A stretch of 18,329 nucleotides of DNA from Prevotellaceae bacterium UBA6974 (GTDB lineage: Bacteria; Bacteroidota; Bacteroidia; Bacteroidales; Bacteroidaceae). A program made the translations under genes and the position numbers. Under the pieces are notes generated by a model. That model searched no databases, was not told where the DNA came from, and saw only the letters and a list, made by a program, of their open reading frames with translations. Positions 1 to 8,842 of this stretch are shown piece by piece. Location of the stretch: positions 1-18,329 of the forward strand of contig DJYQ01000041.1 in NCBI GenBank assembly GCA_002450165.1, given 5' to 3'. Each line of letters opens with the position of its first letter. The stretch's first letter is position 1.

Positions 1-55
1 AGGAAAGGTGTAGGAAAGGCGTAGGAAAGGTGTAGGAAAGGTGTAGGAAAGGTGT
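1..55. repeat. 11-bp tandem repeat array, left end cut by window
   Basis: Five consecutive copies of the unit aggaaaggtgt fill bases 1-55. The second copy differs by one base (c for t at its ninth position); the others are identical. A sixth copy begins and breaks down after about four bases. The array starts at base 1, so its true length is unknown. The period of 11 is not a multiple of three, so it is not obviously coding, and there are no unique spacers between units. It lies 3' of the stop codon of the phosphodiesterase gene. Confidence 0.95.
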
Positions 56-117
56 AGGGATAATCAGATGACTATTCTCCTATCGAGCCATTTGCCGTTT
101 AAGGATGGAGAAAAAGA
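56..117. other. Short 3' flank of the phosphodiesterase gene
   Basis: Sixty-two bases separate the 11-bp array from the stop codon at 118-120. I see no gene and no convincing stem followed by a T-run on the minus strand, so there is no clear terminator for the gene to the right. An imperfect inverted repeat (ggataat against attctcc) is too weak to call. Confidence 0.5.
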
Positions 118-2190
118 CTATTTCTCACCACCCTGCAATTCAGGATACTGGATTCGTGTATGATATATAATCCGCAGTTTGCTTTTCAACACCTCCTTGG
201 CATTCGCAATGTCCAGGAACGTGATAGGACTCTCATTGAAAAAGCCGCCCGAAACCTGGTTATCAACTATACGTTCAACCAATTCCGAAATATTCTGCTC
301 TGTAATATCTGTCAAACTGCGACTGGCAGCCTCAACAGCATCACACATCATCAGTATAGCCTGCTCCAATGTCTGCGGATTGGGCCCTGGATATGTAAAC
401 ATTGCAGGATCCACCACTTCGTCAGGACACTTATTCTGCGCTTGAACATAAAAATACCTTGCCATACTGGTACCATGATGAGTAGCGATAAAACCGCGTA
501 TTACCTCGGGCAACTTGTATTTTTCAGCCACCGCCAATCCCTCACGGACATGACTTATAATAATCGAGGCAGACTGCTCGTTTGTCAACCGCTCATGCGG
601 ATTTATGCCGTTCTGGTTCTCTGTATAGAATGCAGCATGACGTATCTTGCCAATATCATGATACAACGCCCCGGTACGAACCAGATGGCTTTTAGCACCG
701 ATTCTCTCAGCCACAGCCGCACACAGATTTGCAACCTGCATACTGTGCTGGAATGTCCCCGGTGCTTCCTCACTCATAAGACGCAACAACGGAGTATTGG
801 CATTGCTCAGCTCGATAAGAGTAACGGCACTGGTAAAGCCAAACACCTTTTCGATAGGTATCAGCAACAGATATGAAACCATTAACAGCAGGGCATTCAG
901 TGTAATGCACACCAGATTGGTATAGTCCATTTCGCTGAACGACACAAACCTACCTGTAATAACCTCGACACTTGCATAGGTCAACACCGACACCAACAGA
1001 ACCAACAGAATAGTCCGGAACAACTCGCTTCGTTGTGTCAGTTCCCTCAGACTTGCAATAGCCGTAAAGCCAGCCACGATCTGCACAACCATGAATTCCG
1101 CCGGCTGATTTACCGCCATAGCAGATATCAGCACCACCACGATATGCGTAAAAAATGCCGTGCGGCTATCCATAAAGATACGCACGAATATTGGCGTTAT
1201 ACAGAAAGGCAACAGATAGGCGTTGACCATTACACTGTGCTTCAGCGTAAATGTCAGGACAGGAAACAAAAGGAAGAATGTCAGTATCAACGATATGTAG
1301 CGTTTCTCCTCAAGATAATCACTGCGGAACTGTTGCAAATACACAAGCAAAATCACCATTGCAGTAGTTACCAGCAATATCTGGCCAACAGTCGTCAGTA
1401 TAACCTCACCGACAGACTTCTGACGTTTACTCAGATGCCGCTCCATGCTCTGCAGCACAGCATACGTATATTCATCAACAATCTGACCACGGTCCACTAT
1501 TTTTTGTCCGGAAACAACCGCTCCCAGATAAGGCGTAATCATTCTCTTCAACTCCCTCTGCTGCTGCATGCTCTTAGCCTCATCATACGCCAGGTTGCTG
1601 GTCAGGAAACGGTTCAGATTGCAACGTCGCACCACATTCAACGGAAAACGCACCGAATCAATACCCTCGGTCAGTGCTTTATAAGCAGTTATAGGCGTGT
1701 ACAACTCATCCACCGAATACTCGCTCGACACATTACCGTCAATCAAATGAACCAGACCAATCTTGCGCCCCTCCAAACTTCTCATCTGATCTGCAGACAT
1801 AATGCCCTGCTCGTAAATCTCCTGCAGACGCTCGGCAAAAAAATCCCTGAAATACAGAGGAACCTCATCCGCTAAATTGCCATCAAACGTACTTACCCAA
1901 ACATTCCGTATACTGTCCGAAACTTGATGACGAATATTGAAATAAGGTTCAAAATAACGCTCTATACTGTCAGTTTCCCTCTGCAATGTCTCCTCGCTCT
2001 TCAGTACCGGAAAACTGTCCTCGGCAATTAAGTTGGCATAATCCCAAGGTTCACCCACATTGTAATGGTAGATACGCATGGCATCTCTCGGCATCAGTCC
2101 TACCAGTACAATCACTGTGCCCATTATAAACAAAACCCTCGTAATATAATCCTTTCGGGACCATTTATGTCTATGGTTATAACGACTCAT
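118..2190 (-). CDS. pgpH: 7TM-HD family cyclic-di-AMP phosphodiesterase (PgpH-like)
   Basis: The 690-residue membrane protein has the PgpH/YqfF layout. One N-terminal membrane segment (about residues 17-33) is followed by an extracytoplasmic domain (about 40-255), a cluster of hydrophobic segments (about 260-450) and a cytoplasmic HD hydrolase domain (about 470-680). Metal-site residues of the HD fold are visible: H482, the H511-D512 pair in HDIGK, H547, H571-H572 and D617. Known members hydrolyse cyclic di-AMP to pApA, so a role in c-di-AMP turnover and envelope or osmotic homeostasis is expected from the family. Length is normal and the ATG at 2188-2190 is well placed. It is transcribed divergently from gltX. 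The substrate is inferred from the family, and no c-di-AMP cyclase lies in the window. Confidence 0.9.
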   Translation of the reverse strand: MSRYNHRHKWSRKDYITRVLFIMGTVIVLVGLMPRDAMRIYHYNVGEPWDYANLIAEDSFPVLKSEETLQRETDSIERYFEPYFNIRHQVSDSIRNVWVSTFDGNLADEVPLYFRDFFAERLQEIYEQGIMSADQMRSLEGRKIGLVHLIDGNVSSEYSVDELYTPITAYKALTEGIDSVRFPLNVVRRCNLNRFLTSNLAYDEAKSMQQQRELKRMITPYLGAVVSGQKIVDRGQIVDEYTYAVLQSMERHLSKRQKSVGEVILTTVGQILLVTTAMVILLVYLQQFRSDYLEEKRYISLILTFFLLFPVLTFTLKHSVMVNAYLLPFCITPIFVRIFMDSRTAFFTHIVVVLISAMAVNQPAEFMVVQIVAGFTAIASLRELTQRSELFRTILLVLLVSVLTYASVEVITGRFVSFSEMDYTNLVCITLNALLLMVSYLLLIPIEKVFGFTSAVTLIELSNANTPLLRLMSEEAPGTFQHSMQVANLCAAVAERIGAKSHLVRTGALYHDIGKIRHAAFYTENQNGINPHERLTNEQSASIIISHVREGLAVAEKYKLPEVIRGFIATHHGTSMARYFYVQAQNKCPDEVVDPAMFTYPGPNPQTLEQAILMMCDAVEAASRSLTDITEQNISELVERIVDNQVSGGFFNESPITFLDIANAKEVLKSKLRIIYHTRIQYPELQGGEK

Positions 2191-2284
2191 CTGTTCTTTA
2201 GTTTAAAATCAAGAAGGTCAGAAGTATAAACCTTTGTGATGTGCGAAATTATAAAAAAAAGACGAGTAATCGGAAAAAAAGTTA

Positions 2285-2292
2285 TAATTTTG
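2285..2292 (+). promoter_or_regulatory. Bacteroidetes -7 element for gltX
   Basis: The sequence taattttg matches the Bacteroidetes housekeeping -7 consensus TAnnTTTG exactly. It lies 30 bases upstream of the gltX ATG, which predicts a leader of roughly 25 bases. No TTTG -33 box is present at the usual 19-21 base spacing, so the call rests on the -7 element alone. Confidence 0.5.
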
Positions 2293-2295
2293 TGC

Positions 2296-2303
2296 CAAAT
2301 ATA
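2296..2303 (-). promoter_or_regulatory. Possible -7 element for the phosphodiesterase gene
   Basis: On the minus strand the bases read tatatttg, an exact TAnnTTTG match, about 105 bases upstream of the ATG at 2190. It lies only three bases from the oppositely oriented gltX -7 element. No good -33 box was found at the expected distance. In an AT-rich intergenic region such a match can occur by chance. Confidence 0.35.
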
Positions 2304-2322
2304 GATTAAAAACACAAAACCA

Positions 2323-3885
2323 ATGTCCCAAAGAAGAGTCAGAGTGCGCTTTGCACCAAGTCCGACAGGCCCCCTACACATTGGAGGAGTACGCACCGCC
2401 CTGTACAACTATCTGTTCGCACGCCAGCATGGCGGCGACTTGATTTTCCGCATCGAAGATACCGACAGCACACGCTTTGTGCCGGGAGCCGAGGAATATA
2501 TAATAGAATCATTCCAATGGCTTGGAATCAAGTTTGACGAAGGAGTCGGCTTTGGAGGCAGCCATGGCCCATACAGACAAAGCGAGCGCCGCGATATTTA
2601 CCGCAAATACGTCAGACAACTTCTTGACAACGGCAAGGCATATATAGCATTTGACACACCCCAGGAACTGGACGCCAAGCGTGCTGAAATCGAAAATTTC
2701 CAATACGACTCTCGCACCCGCGGTCTCATGCGCAATTCGCTTACCATGAACCCCGAAGAAGTAAAGTCACTCATCGATACAGGTGTCCCATACGTGGTAC
2801 GTTTCCTGATTGAACCGGGAGAGGACATCCATGTGGACGACATGATTCGCGGAGACGTATGCATCAACAGCAGCATTCTGGACGACAAAGTCCTGTATAA
2901 AAGTGCAGACGACCTGCCTACATACCATCTTGCCAACATCGTTGACGACCATCTAATGGAGGTAACACACGTTATACGAGGCGAGGAATGGCTTCCCAGT
3001 GCCCCACTGCACATATTACTCTACCGCGCATTCGGCTGGACAGATACCATGCCGCGCTTTGCACACCTTCCACTACTGCTCAAACCGATTGGCAACGGCA
3101 AACTTAGCAAGCGCGACGGCGATAAGTTAGGATTCCCCGTATTCCCGCTGGAATGGCACGACCCCAAAAGTGGCGAAACCAGCAGCGGTTACCGCGAAAA
3201 AGGCTACCTCCCAGGTGCAGTATGCAATTTTCTGGCACTACTGGGATGGAATCCTGGCGAAGGCCAGTCCGAGATAATGAGCCTTGACGACATGGTACGT
3301 CTGTTTGACCTGAGCAAATGTAGCAAGAACGGAGCAAAATTCGACTACATCAAGGCTGCATGGTTCAACCACCAGTACATGATTTCCCGCGATGACAGCG
3401 AGTGGGTTCCAGACTTCGCAGCACTACTCAGGGAACAAGGCATACAATCGACACCCGAGAAGCTCACCGAGGTAGTTCGCATGATGAAACTCAAGGTTGT
3501 TGAATACACCGATGCTCAAGGCAACAAGAAAAAACGAAACATCAGCTTCATTACCGACATGTGGCCCTTGACACGATTCTTCTTCGTCGCACCAGCACAG
3601 TTCGACCGAGAAGACAAATTCATAAAGAAAAACTGGAAGGAAACCACAGCAACTGATATGGCCGCCCTTGCTGATCGTTTGGAAGAAGTCAGCGATTTCA
3701 GCGCCACAGGACTTAAAGCCGAAATAGACCCCTGGGTCGAAGAGACAGGCATGAAGCCATGGAACGCATGGCGAGTATGTCTCGTAGGCGAGGGACAAGG
3801 TCCTGACATGTACGAACTAGCAGCCTTCCTCGGCAAGGAGGAAACAGTCCGCCGCATGCGATTCGCCATACAGTCACTGGCGTAA
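2323..3885 (+). CDS. gltX: Glutamyl-tRNA synthetase
   Basis: This class I aminoacyl-tRNA synthetase charges tRNA-Glu with glutamate in the cytoplasm. The 520-residue protein opens with the HIGH-type signature in PSPTGPLHIGGVRTALYNY (H19-I-G-G) and carries the KMSKS-type loop as KLSKR at residues 260-264. Between them, the conserved FRIEDTD and RGEEWLPS-type segments of the catalytic domain are present, and an anticodon-binding region fills the C-terminal third. Length is normal for Bacteroidetes GltX. The ATG at 2323 follows the putative -7 element by 30 bases. Whether it also misacylates tRNA-Gln cannot be judged from the sequence. The TAA stop abuts the priA stop with no intervening base. 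Confidence 0.97.
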   Translation: MSQRRVRVRFAPSPTGPLHIGGVRTALYNYLFARQHGGDLIFRIEDTDSTRFVPGAEEYIIESFQWLGIKFDEGVGFGGSHGPYRQSERRDIYRKYVRQLLDNGKAYIAFDTPQELDAKRAEIENFQYDSRTRGLMRNSLTMNPEEVKSLIDTGVPYVVRFLIEPGEDIHVDDMIRGDVCINSSILDDKVLYKSADDLPTYHLANIVDDHLMEVTHVIRGEEWLPSAPLHILLYRAFGWTDTMPRFAHLPLLLKPIGNGKLSKRDGDKLGFPVFPLEWHDPKSGETSSGYREKGYLPGAVCNFLALLGWNPGEGQSEIMSLDDMVRLFDLSKCSKNGAKFDYIKAAWFNHQYMISRDDSEWVPDFAALLREQGIQSTPEKLTEVVRMMKLKVVEYTDAQGNKKKRNISFITDMWPLTRFFFVAPAQFDREDKFIKKNWKETTATDMAALADRLEEVSDFSATGLKAEIDPWVEETGMKPWNAWRVCLVGEGQGPDMYELAAFLGKEETVRRMRFAIQSLA

Positions 3886-6210
3886 TCAGTCCACATCAAA
3901 GTATATTACGGCAGACCTGTACTCAGGCCTGGACGACAAGTATTGTTGCACCTGAAGCAGCCGTTTACGCGCATCCGACATATTTGCCGATGTTTCAATC
4001 TTGACCAGAACCTTGCGGATATACATTGTCTGCACACGGGCAATTGCCGGCACGTCAGGCCCTATCACACGATGTGCAAAAACCTTGCGCAACAATTGTC
4101 CCATCTCATTTGCAAGATGATTCAGGATTCGCTCGTCACGATGTTTCATATACACATAGACCAAACGACACAGCGGTGGATAGCCGAATAATCGGCGTTC
4201 CTCCATCTGCCCCTCGTACATTCCCGCATAATCATTGTTCACCACCTGTTGCACAATCGGGTTCTGTACATCATGGCACTGCAGGATTACGGTCCCCTTA
4301 CCTTTTAACGGAACACACCTGCCGGCACGCCCACTTACCTGAGTCATCATCTGGAAAGCATGCTCGTAACTACGGAAATCAGGCTGGTTCAGCATTGTGC
4401 CGGCATTCAATATACCTACCAGTGTCACATTACGGAAATCAAGCCCCTTGGTTACCATCTGCGTACCCACCAGGATATCCGTCTCACCGCGTTGGAAACC
4501 ATCTATAATACCCTCGTAAGCCTGACGGCTACGCGTTGTATCCAAATCCATACGTACTATACGCGCCTCGGGCAATAACTTCTGCAACATTTCCTCGATA
4601 CGCTCTGTACCGAATCCACGGCTACATACACTGTCACCCTCACACTGCGGACAATGAGCCGGTATCATCTGCGAATACCCACAATAATGACAGACCAAGC
4701 GGTTTAATCGCTTATGCAATGTCAGACTTACGTCGCAATGCGGACATTGCGGCACCCAGCCGCACACCTGGCACTCCACCATCGGAGCAAATCCACGACG
4801 GTTCTGAAACAATATTACCTGTTCCCTACGCTCCAGACGCATACGCATTTCTGCCAACAGCATCGGACTGAACGGTCCGTGCATCATCCTCCTGCGCTTC
4901 AGCTCCCTGATATCTACTATCCTGATTTCAGGAAGCGTGACATCACCGTAACGTGTAAACAATTCCACCAGACCATACTTGCCCGACCTGGCGTTATAAT
5001 AACTCTCTAACGAAGGAGTAGCCGTCCCCAGCAAAGTCTTTGCTCCTGCCATACGCGCCAAGACCAGCGCCACATTACGTGCATGATAACGCGGAGCAGG
5101 CTCAGCCTGTTTGAAACTATTCTCGTGCTCCTCATCTACAATAACCAGACCCAGACGCTGAAACGGCAATAAAACGCTGCTTCTTACCCCAACGATTATA
5201 TCGTAAGGACTACTGCCTGCCTGCTTTTGATACACCTCCACACGTTCGGCATCGGTATATCGGCTGTGATACACACCCAGACGATTCCCGAAAACACGTC
5301 GCAGACGCTGTGTCAACTGACTTGTCAGCACAATCTCCGGCAACAGGTACAAAACCTGCTTCCCCTCTTCCAAAGCGCGCTGAATCAGATGTATATATAT
5401 CTCAGTCTTACCGCTCGACGTCACGCCATGCAACAGACACACATCCCTATCATGCCATTTAAGCACAATCGAGGATAAAGCAATCTCCTGTGCCCTGCTC
5501 AGTTCCGGTAGCACAGGCTGTTCACCATCCTCCCCCTTCCCCACTGACTCAGACGCTATTCTGCTAACCTGCACCTCATACTGTTCCAGCAGACCACGGT
5601 CTATAACAGCCCTCAAAATTGCAGGCGAACAACCGGCAGCCTTCATCAGCTCCTCACGGGTAATCTGTCTCAATACACCAGGATTGTTCTGTACAAGCGC
5701 CTCACCTACACCAGCCAACTCCACATAACATATCATCAACTGTTGCTGTTTAGGAGCAACACGCAATCCCCCCATTGCCACATTCAGCCTGATAGCATCA
5801 AAATAAGCACTCGCTAACCTTATACACGCAACCGTCTTGGGATGATAGCGCACAATACCGTCCTTCTCCTTCAATCCCGATGGTATCGCAGCCTTGTACA
5901 CCTCTCCCAACGTACACATGTAATAATCTGCCACCCACTTCCACAGCTTCAGTTGCTGTGGCAGCATCATGGGAAGGTCATCCAGTACCGAAAGGATATC
6001 CTTTACATCCACACACCTGTCCCCTCCCTGCAATACAGAATGATTAACAATCTGCTGCGACAGGCTAACCACCAGCGCCGCATACTGCTTACTCTTGCCA
6101 AAGGGCACATTCACGCGACAACCCACCTGGACGTTGCCGTCCAGATGGGCTGGTATGTGATATGTGAATGTGCCTTGCACCGGCAAGGGCAACAGACATT
6201 CGGCAAACAT
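3886..6210 (-). CDS. priA: Primosomal protein N' / replication restart helicase PriA
   Basis: PriA is a superfamily 2 DNA helicase that recognises stalled forks and reloads the replisome. The 774-residue protein has the N-terminal 3'-DNA-binding domain (about 1-105), a Walker A motif GVTSSGKT at 262-269, the DEEH box at 359-362, and eight zinc-binding cysteines (C480, C483, C489, C492, C507, C510, C520, C523). Helicase motifs VGTQMVTKGLDF (581-592) and QVSGRAGR (624-631) follow. All key residues are intact and the length is normal. The ATG at 6208-6210 is only five bases after the gldN stop, so it is probably transcribed as the last gene of the secretion operon. Its 3' end abuts convergent gltX. 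Confidence 0.97.
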   Translation of the reverse strand: MFAECLLPLPVQGTFTYHIPAHLDGNVQVGCRVNVPFGKSKQYAALVVSLSQQIVNHSVLQGGDRCVDVKDILSVLDDLPMMLPQQLKLWKWVADYYMCTLGEVYKAAIPSGLKEKDGIVRYHPKTVACIRLASAYFDAIRLNVAMGGLRVAPKQQQLMICYVELAGVGEALVQNNPGVLRQITREELMKAAGCSPAILRAVIDRGLLEQYEVQVSRIASESVGKGEDGEQPVLPELSRAQEIALSSIVLKWHDRDVCLLHGVTSSGKTEIYIHLIQRALEEGKQVLYLLPEIVLTSQLTQRLRRVFGNRLGVYHSRYTDAERVEVYQKQAGSSPYDIIVGVRSSVLLPFQRLGLVIVDEEHENSFKQAEPAPRYHARNVALVLARMAGAKTLLGTATPSLESYYNARSGKYGLVELFTRYGDVTLPEIRIVDIRELKRRRMMHGPFSPMLLAEMRMRLERREQVILFQNRRGFAPMVECQVCGWVPQCPHCDVSLTLHKRLNRLVCHYCGYSQMIPAHCPQCEGDSVCSRGFGTERIEEMLQKLLPEARIVRMDLDTTRSRQAYEGIIDGFQRGETDILVGTQMVTKGLDFRNVTLVGILNAGTMLNQPDFRSYEHAFQMMTQVSGRAGRCVPLKGKGTVILQCHDVQNPIVQQVVNNDYAGMYEGQMEERRLFGYPPLCRLVYVYMKHRDERILNHLANEMGQLLRKVFAHRVIGPDVPAIARVQTMYIRKVLVKIETSANMSDARKRLLQVQQYLSSRPEYRSAVIYFDVD

Positions 6211-6215
6211 GCAAT

Positions 6216-7283
6216 CTACCTCCTTTGTCTTCTGACAGAGATTCGCGGAGCACTGTTCCCGCCACCACTTGACTTAGACCTGGACGCACTCTTTGACGAA
6301 CCCGTAGAAACAGAAGAACCGCCACGACGCCCGCTCGAGAATATACTGCGGGTTTTCTTGACTTTGCCCTGAGCAGCCTTGATGCTGTCAGCCTGTGCAG
6401 CCTTGACGCTATCCTCATGGCTCATGTGCCCCCAGACCTTATCCTCAAAGTCCAATATCTGCTTCTCAATCCTGTTCTGCTCATTCTTCATTGCAGAATC
6501 TGTCTTGCAGTACTGGGCCAACGCACGGCCCTGCATATTATTCGTCTTATAAATCTGGCCCTTGTACCTGGTTGTAGTGAAATAATCGTCAGCAGTCATA
6601 TTCATGACATTGTTCAGGTTGCTTGCCATCATGGGCAACCTGGCCAGCCACGGAGCCACCTCGTCATAATTAACCCAAAACATTGGATACGGAGTACTCT
6701 CCCCGCCCCACTCATCAGCACCGCGCATCAACACCGGACACAAAGCCGTCACCTTGGTCTGGAACGTACCGGTACGCTGATCCAGATACACACTCTCCTT
6801 CAGATAGTAACGCGTAACCTCGGCACTTGGAATATCACTGTCGTCCACCTGATACTTACCCTCACTTGGCTCCTCGTAATAAATACTGTATCTGGTCAGC
6901 ACATCCTCGACCTTCAGTTTATTCTTGTCCTCAAAGTTCTCCACGCCGTCCAGCTTATACATATATGCATTTATCCTGCCGGTCAGCATGAGGCGGAACA
7001 AATATGTGAACAGATTCACCTGGCGTCCCATAGGCTCCACAGGGTAATACAGTGGAGCATTTTCATCCTTGGTCAGGTCCAGAGAACGATACACATCGCG
7101 TTTCCACACCACATCCTCGGGCATGGCATCCTTGGTAGGGAACTGCAGGGATGCACGGTCATTAGCATGAGCCTGCTTCTTCTGTGCAGCAGCATTACTG
7201 CTGGTAACCCTACGCTTCTGTGGCTGAGCCTGAACCAGACCGACACACGCGACTACTGCTAAAAACAAAAATATCCTTTTCAT
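6216..7283 (-). CDS. gldN: Type IX secretion / gliding motility protein GldN (PorN)
   Basis: GldN is a periplasmic component that forms a ring with the lipoprotein GldK under the outer membrane in the type IX secretion system. The 355-residue product starts with a signal peptide (residues 1-19, cleavage likely before QPQ). The conserved GldN body (about 50-290) includes YYPVEPMGRQVNLF and YKLDGVENF. The last 50 residues (305-355) form a low-complexity tail rich in Ser, Gly, Lys and Arg that ends RISVRRQRR, with a small preceding repeat SVKAAQAD/SIKAAQGK. Five bases separate it from gldM upstream and from priA downstream. The family call rests on the core sequence and on its position after gldM. 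Confidence 0.93.
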   Translation of the reverse strand: MKRIFLFLAVVACVGLVQAQPQKRRVTSSNAAAQKKQAHANDRASLQFPTKDAMPEDVVWKRDVYRSLDLTKDENAPLYYPVEPMGRQVNLFTYLFRLMLTGRINAYMYKLDGVENFEDKNKLKVEDVLTRYSIYYEEPSEGKYQVDDSDIPSAEVTRYYLKESVYLDQRTGTFQTKVTALCPVLMRGADEWGGESTPYPMFWVNYDEVAPWLARLPMMASNLNNVMNMTADDYFTTTRYKGQIYKTNNMQGRALAQYCKTDSAMKNEQNRIEKQILDFEDKVWGHMSHEDSVKAAQADSIKAAQGKVKKTRSIFSSGRRGGSSVSTGSSKSASRSKSSGGGNSAPRISVRRQRR

Positions 7284-7288
7284 AATTC

Positions 7289-8842
7289 TTAATTTACAAT
7301 AACCTCAATCGCTCCGTTCAGTGTACGCTGTACACCGTCAGGACCTTGTGCACGAATCTTTGTAATGAAGAAACGCTTGCCACGCGACAGACCACGCATC
7401 AGATTTTTCTGGCGATCCGTAAAGTTACTTCCTGCACTGACCTCAGGAACAGCATTACCCAGATTGTCAAAGAAAACAGTCTCAAAGCCAAGCACCTGAA
7501 ATGGAATATTCAGCAAACCATCGTCAATTGCAGCCCCCAAGCCAGTTGCAGCCATCAGCGCACCCTTTGCTATTTTGCCACCCATGAAGTGACTGTCACC
7601 AGAAGGGATAAACGCCGTCGGATCAGGCAACTTGCGCACACGGTACGTAAATTTACCCATCTCCTGGCTGCGACCGTCATGATTGGCAATCACGGTAAAT
7701 ACTGCCTCTCCGCCCACATTCGTCGGACGTGCTATGTAATGTCCGTCACCCTTCTGCACCAGCGAACCACCAGTCATAGACAGTGATATCTTGCTCGTCG
7801 GAACGCCAGGCACACTGACACTTATCGGATTATCATAACCAGCATACAACACATTCATCAGGTCAGCACTCAAGGTTGCAGCAGGCGGAATCACCGTATA
7901 TTTATCCGAAAATTCACGACGAATCTTACGACCCTCGCCATTAAGCATCTCGATAAAACCGCTGATAGTAAACTCGCCGGTACTGTTACATACAGTCTCG
8001 TAAATACCCTTGGAATTAGTAATTTCGCGACCACCCACAAAAACCGAAGGAGTACTGGTAGTATCCACCGCAGCCATTATAATCTGAGCCTCATAGCGTC
8101 CCCCCTGCACTATCACACGGCTATTGGGAATAACATACGCATTCACCTGATTGACACGTATATCCTTCATGTCAATATTGCCAATCAGTTCATGCAACAC
8201 CTCACCCTCGGCATATCGCACGTCATTCTGCAACTTGGTCAGCATCGTCACTGCAGCCGCAACCGGTGTAGCCTCGAAAATATATTCCTGCCAGTTCTTG
8301 CCCATAGCACGGGCACCCTTGGGAACATCCGTACCCAGACTCGTCTCGATTAGACGGCGCTTTTTATGATCGCTTACCATCTTTGTGATACGTCCCCGAT
8401 AAACCGTTATGGCATTATACAATTCCTTGCCGCGCGGTTCCAATGGAGAAAGCATCACCTGCGATGCAGCCTCCAGATCCTCACCGTTACGGATATTATG
8501 CAAATCAGCCTTCACGCCATCCGCCTTTCGCACAATAGCAAGCTTCAGTTCATCAGCCAGGTTGTACAGCGAATCACTCATCGCACGCACCCGTTGTGCC
8601 TTTTCGTACCACTCTCCTACCTTGGTAGGATTAGCCTTGTACTGCTCGGCAAAATCCTTGTATATTTCACCGTTGATATCAGCCGAGTTCCTTGTCGAAA
8701 GCTCCAATTTCTCAGCCACAAGAGTAAATCCCTTGAGCACATCGTTACTGACATTCAGCGCCAACATGGCCATCAGCACGACATACATCAGATTTATCAT
8801 CTTCTGACGCGGTGATATCTGCTTTTTCTTAATTTTTCCCAT
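7289..8842 (-). CDS. gldM: Type IX secretion motor protein GldM (PorM)
   Basis: GldM spans the inner membrane and periplasm and couples the proton-driven GldL motor to the GldK/GldN ring. The 517-residue product has a short basic cytoplasmic start, one transmembrane helix (about 15-35, MINLMYVVLMAMLALNV), then a long periplasmic part expected to fold into the successive D1-D4 domains. The segments NVLYAGYDNPISVSVPGVP and KLPDPTAFIPSG are typical of the C-terminal domains. R12, just before the helix, is a candidate for the charged residue implicated in coupling to GldL in other species. Its ATG overlaps the gldL stop by one base (TAATG on the minus strand), which suggests translational coupling. 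Confidence 0.96.
   Translation of the reverse strand: MGKIKKKQISPRQKMINLMYVVLMAMLALNVSNDVLKGFTLVAEKLELSTRNSADINGEIYKDFAEQYKANPTKVGEWYEKAQRVRAMSDSLYNLADELKLAIVRKADGVKADLHNIRNGEDLEAASQVMLSPLEPRGKELYNAITVYRGRITKMVSDHKKRRLIETSLGTDVPKGARAMGKNWQEYIFEATPVAAAVTMLTKLQNDVRYAEGEVLHELIGNIDMKDIRVNQVNAYVIPNSRVIVQGGRYEAQIIMAAVDTTSTPSVFVGGREITNSKGIYETVCNSTGEFTISGFIEMLNGEGRKIRREFSDKYTVIPPAATLSADLMNVLYAGYDNPISVSVPGVPTSKISLSMTGGSLVQKGDGHYIARPTNVGGEAVFTVIANHDGRSQEMGKFTYRVRKLPDPTAFIPSGDSHFMGGKIAKGALMAATGLGAAIDDGLLNIPFQVLGFETVFFDNLGNAVPEVSAGSNFTDRQKNLMRGLSRGKRFFITKIRAQGPDGVQRTLNGAIEVIVN

Noticed and set aside
1..55. CRISPR array
   Set aside because: Units are 11 bases with no spacers, too short and continuous for CRISPR.
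56..117. Rho-independent terminator after the phosphodiesterase gene
   Set aside because: The only inverted repeat has mismatches and no T-run on the transcribed strand.
1033..1875. Long plus-strand open frame (280 residues) opposite the phosphodiesterase gene
   Set aside because: It is antisense to a well-supported membrane protein, its translation is His/Gln/Arg-rich without family motifs, and no promoter is seen.
2187..2408. Minus-strand 73-residue frame across the gltX start
   Set aside because: It overlaps the intergenic promoter region and the conserved GltX N terminus, and its sequence has no convincing motif.
6417..7262. Plus-strand open frame of 281 residues opposite gldN
   Set aside because: The translation is low in recognisable motifs and rich in Leu, Ile and His, as expected from a reversed coding strand; gldN is clearly the real gene.
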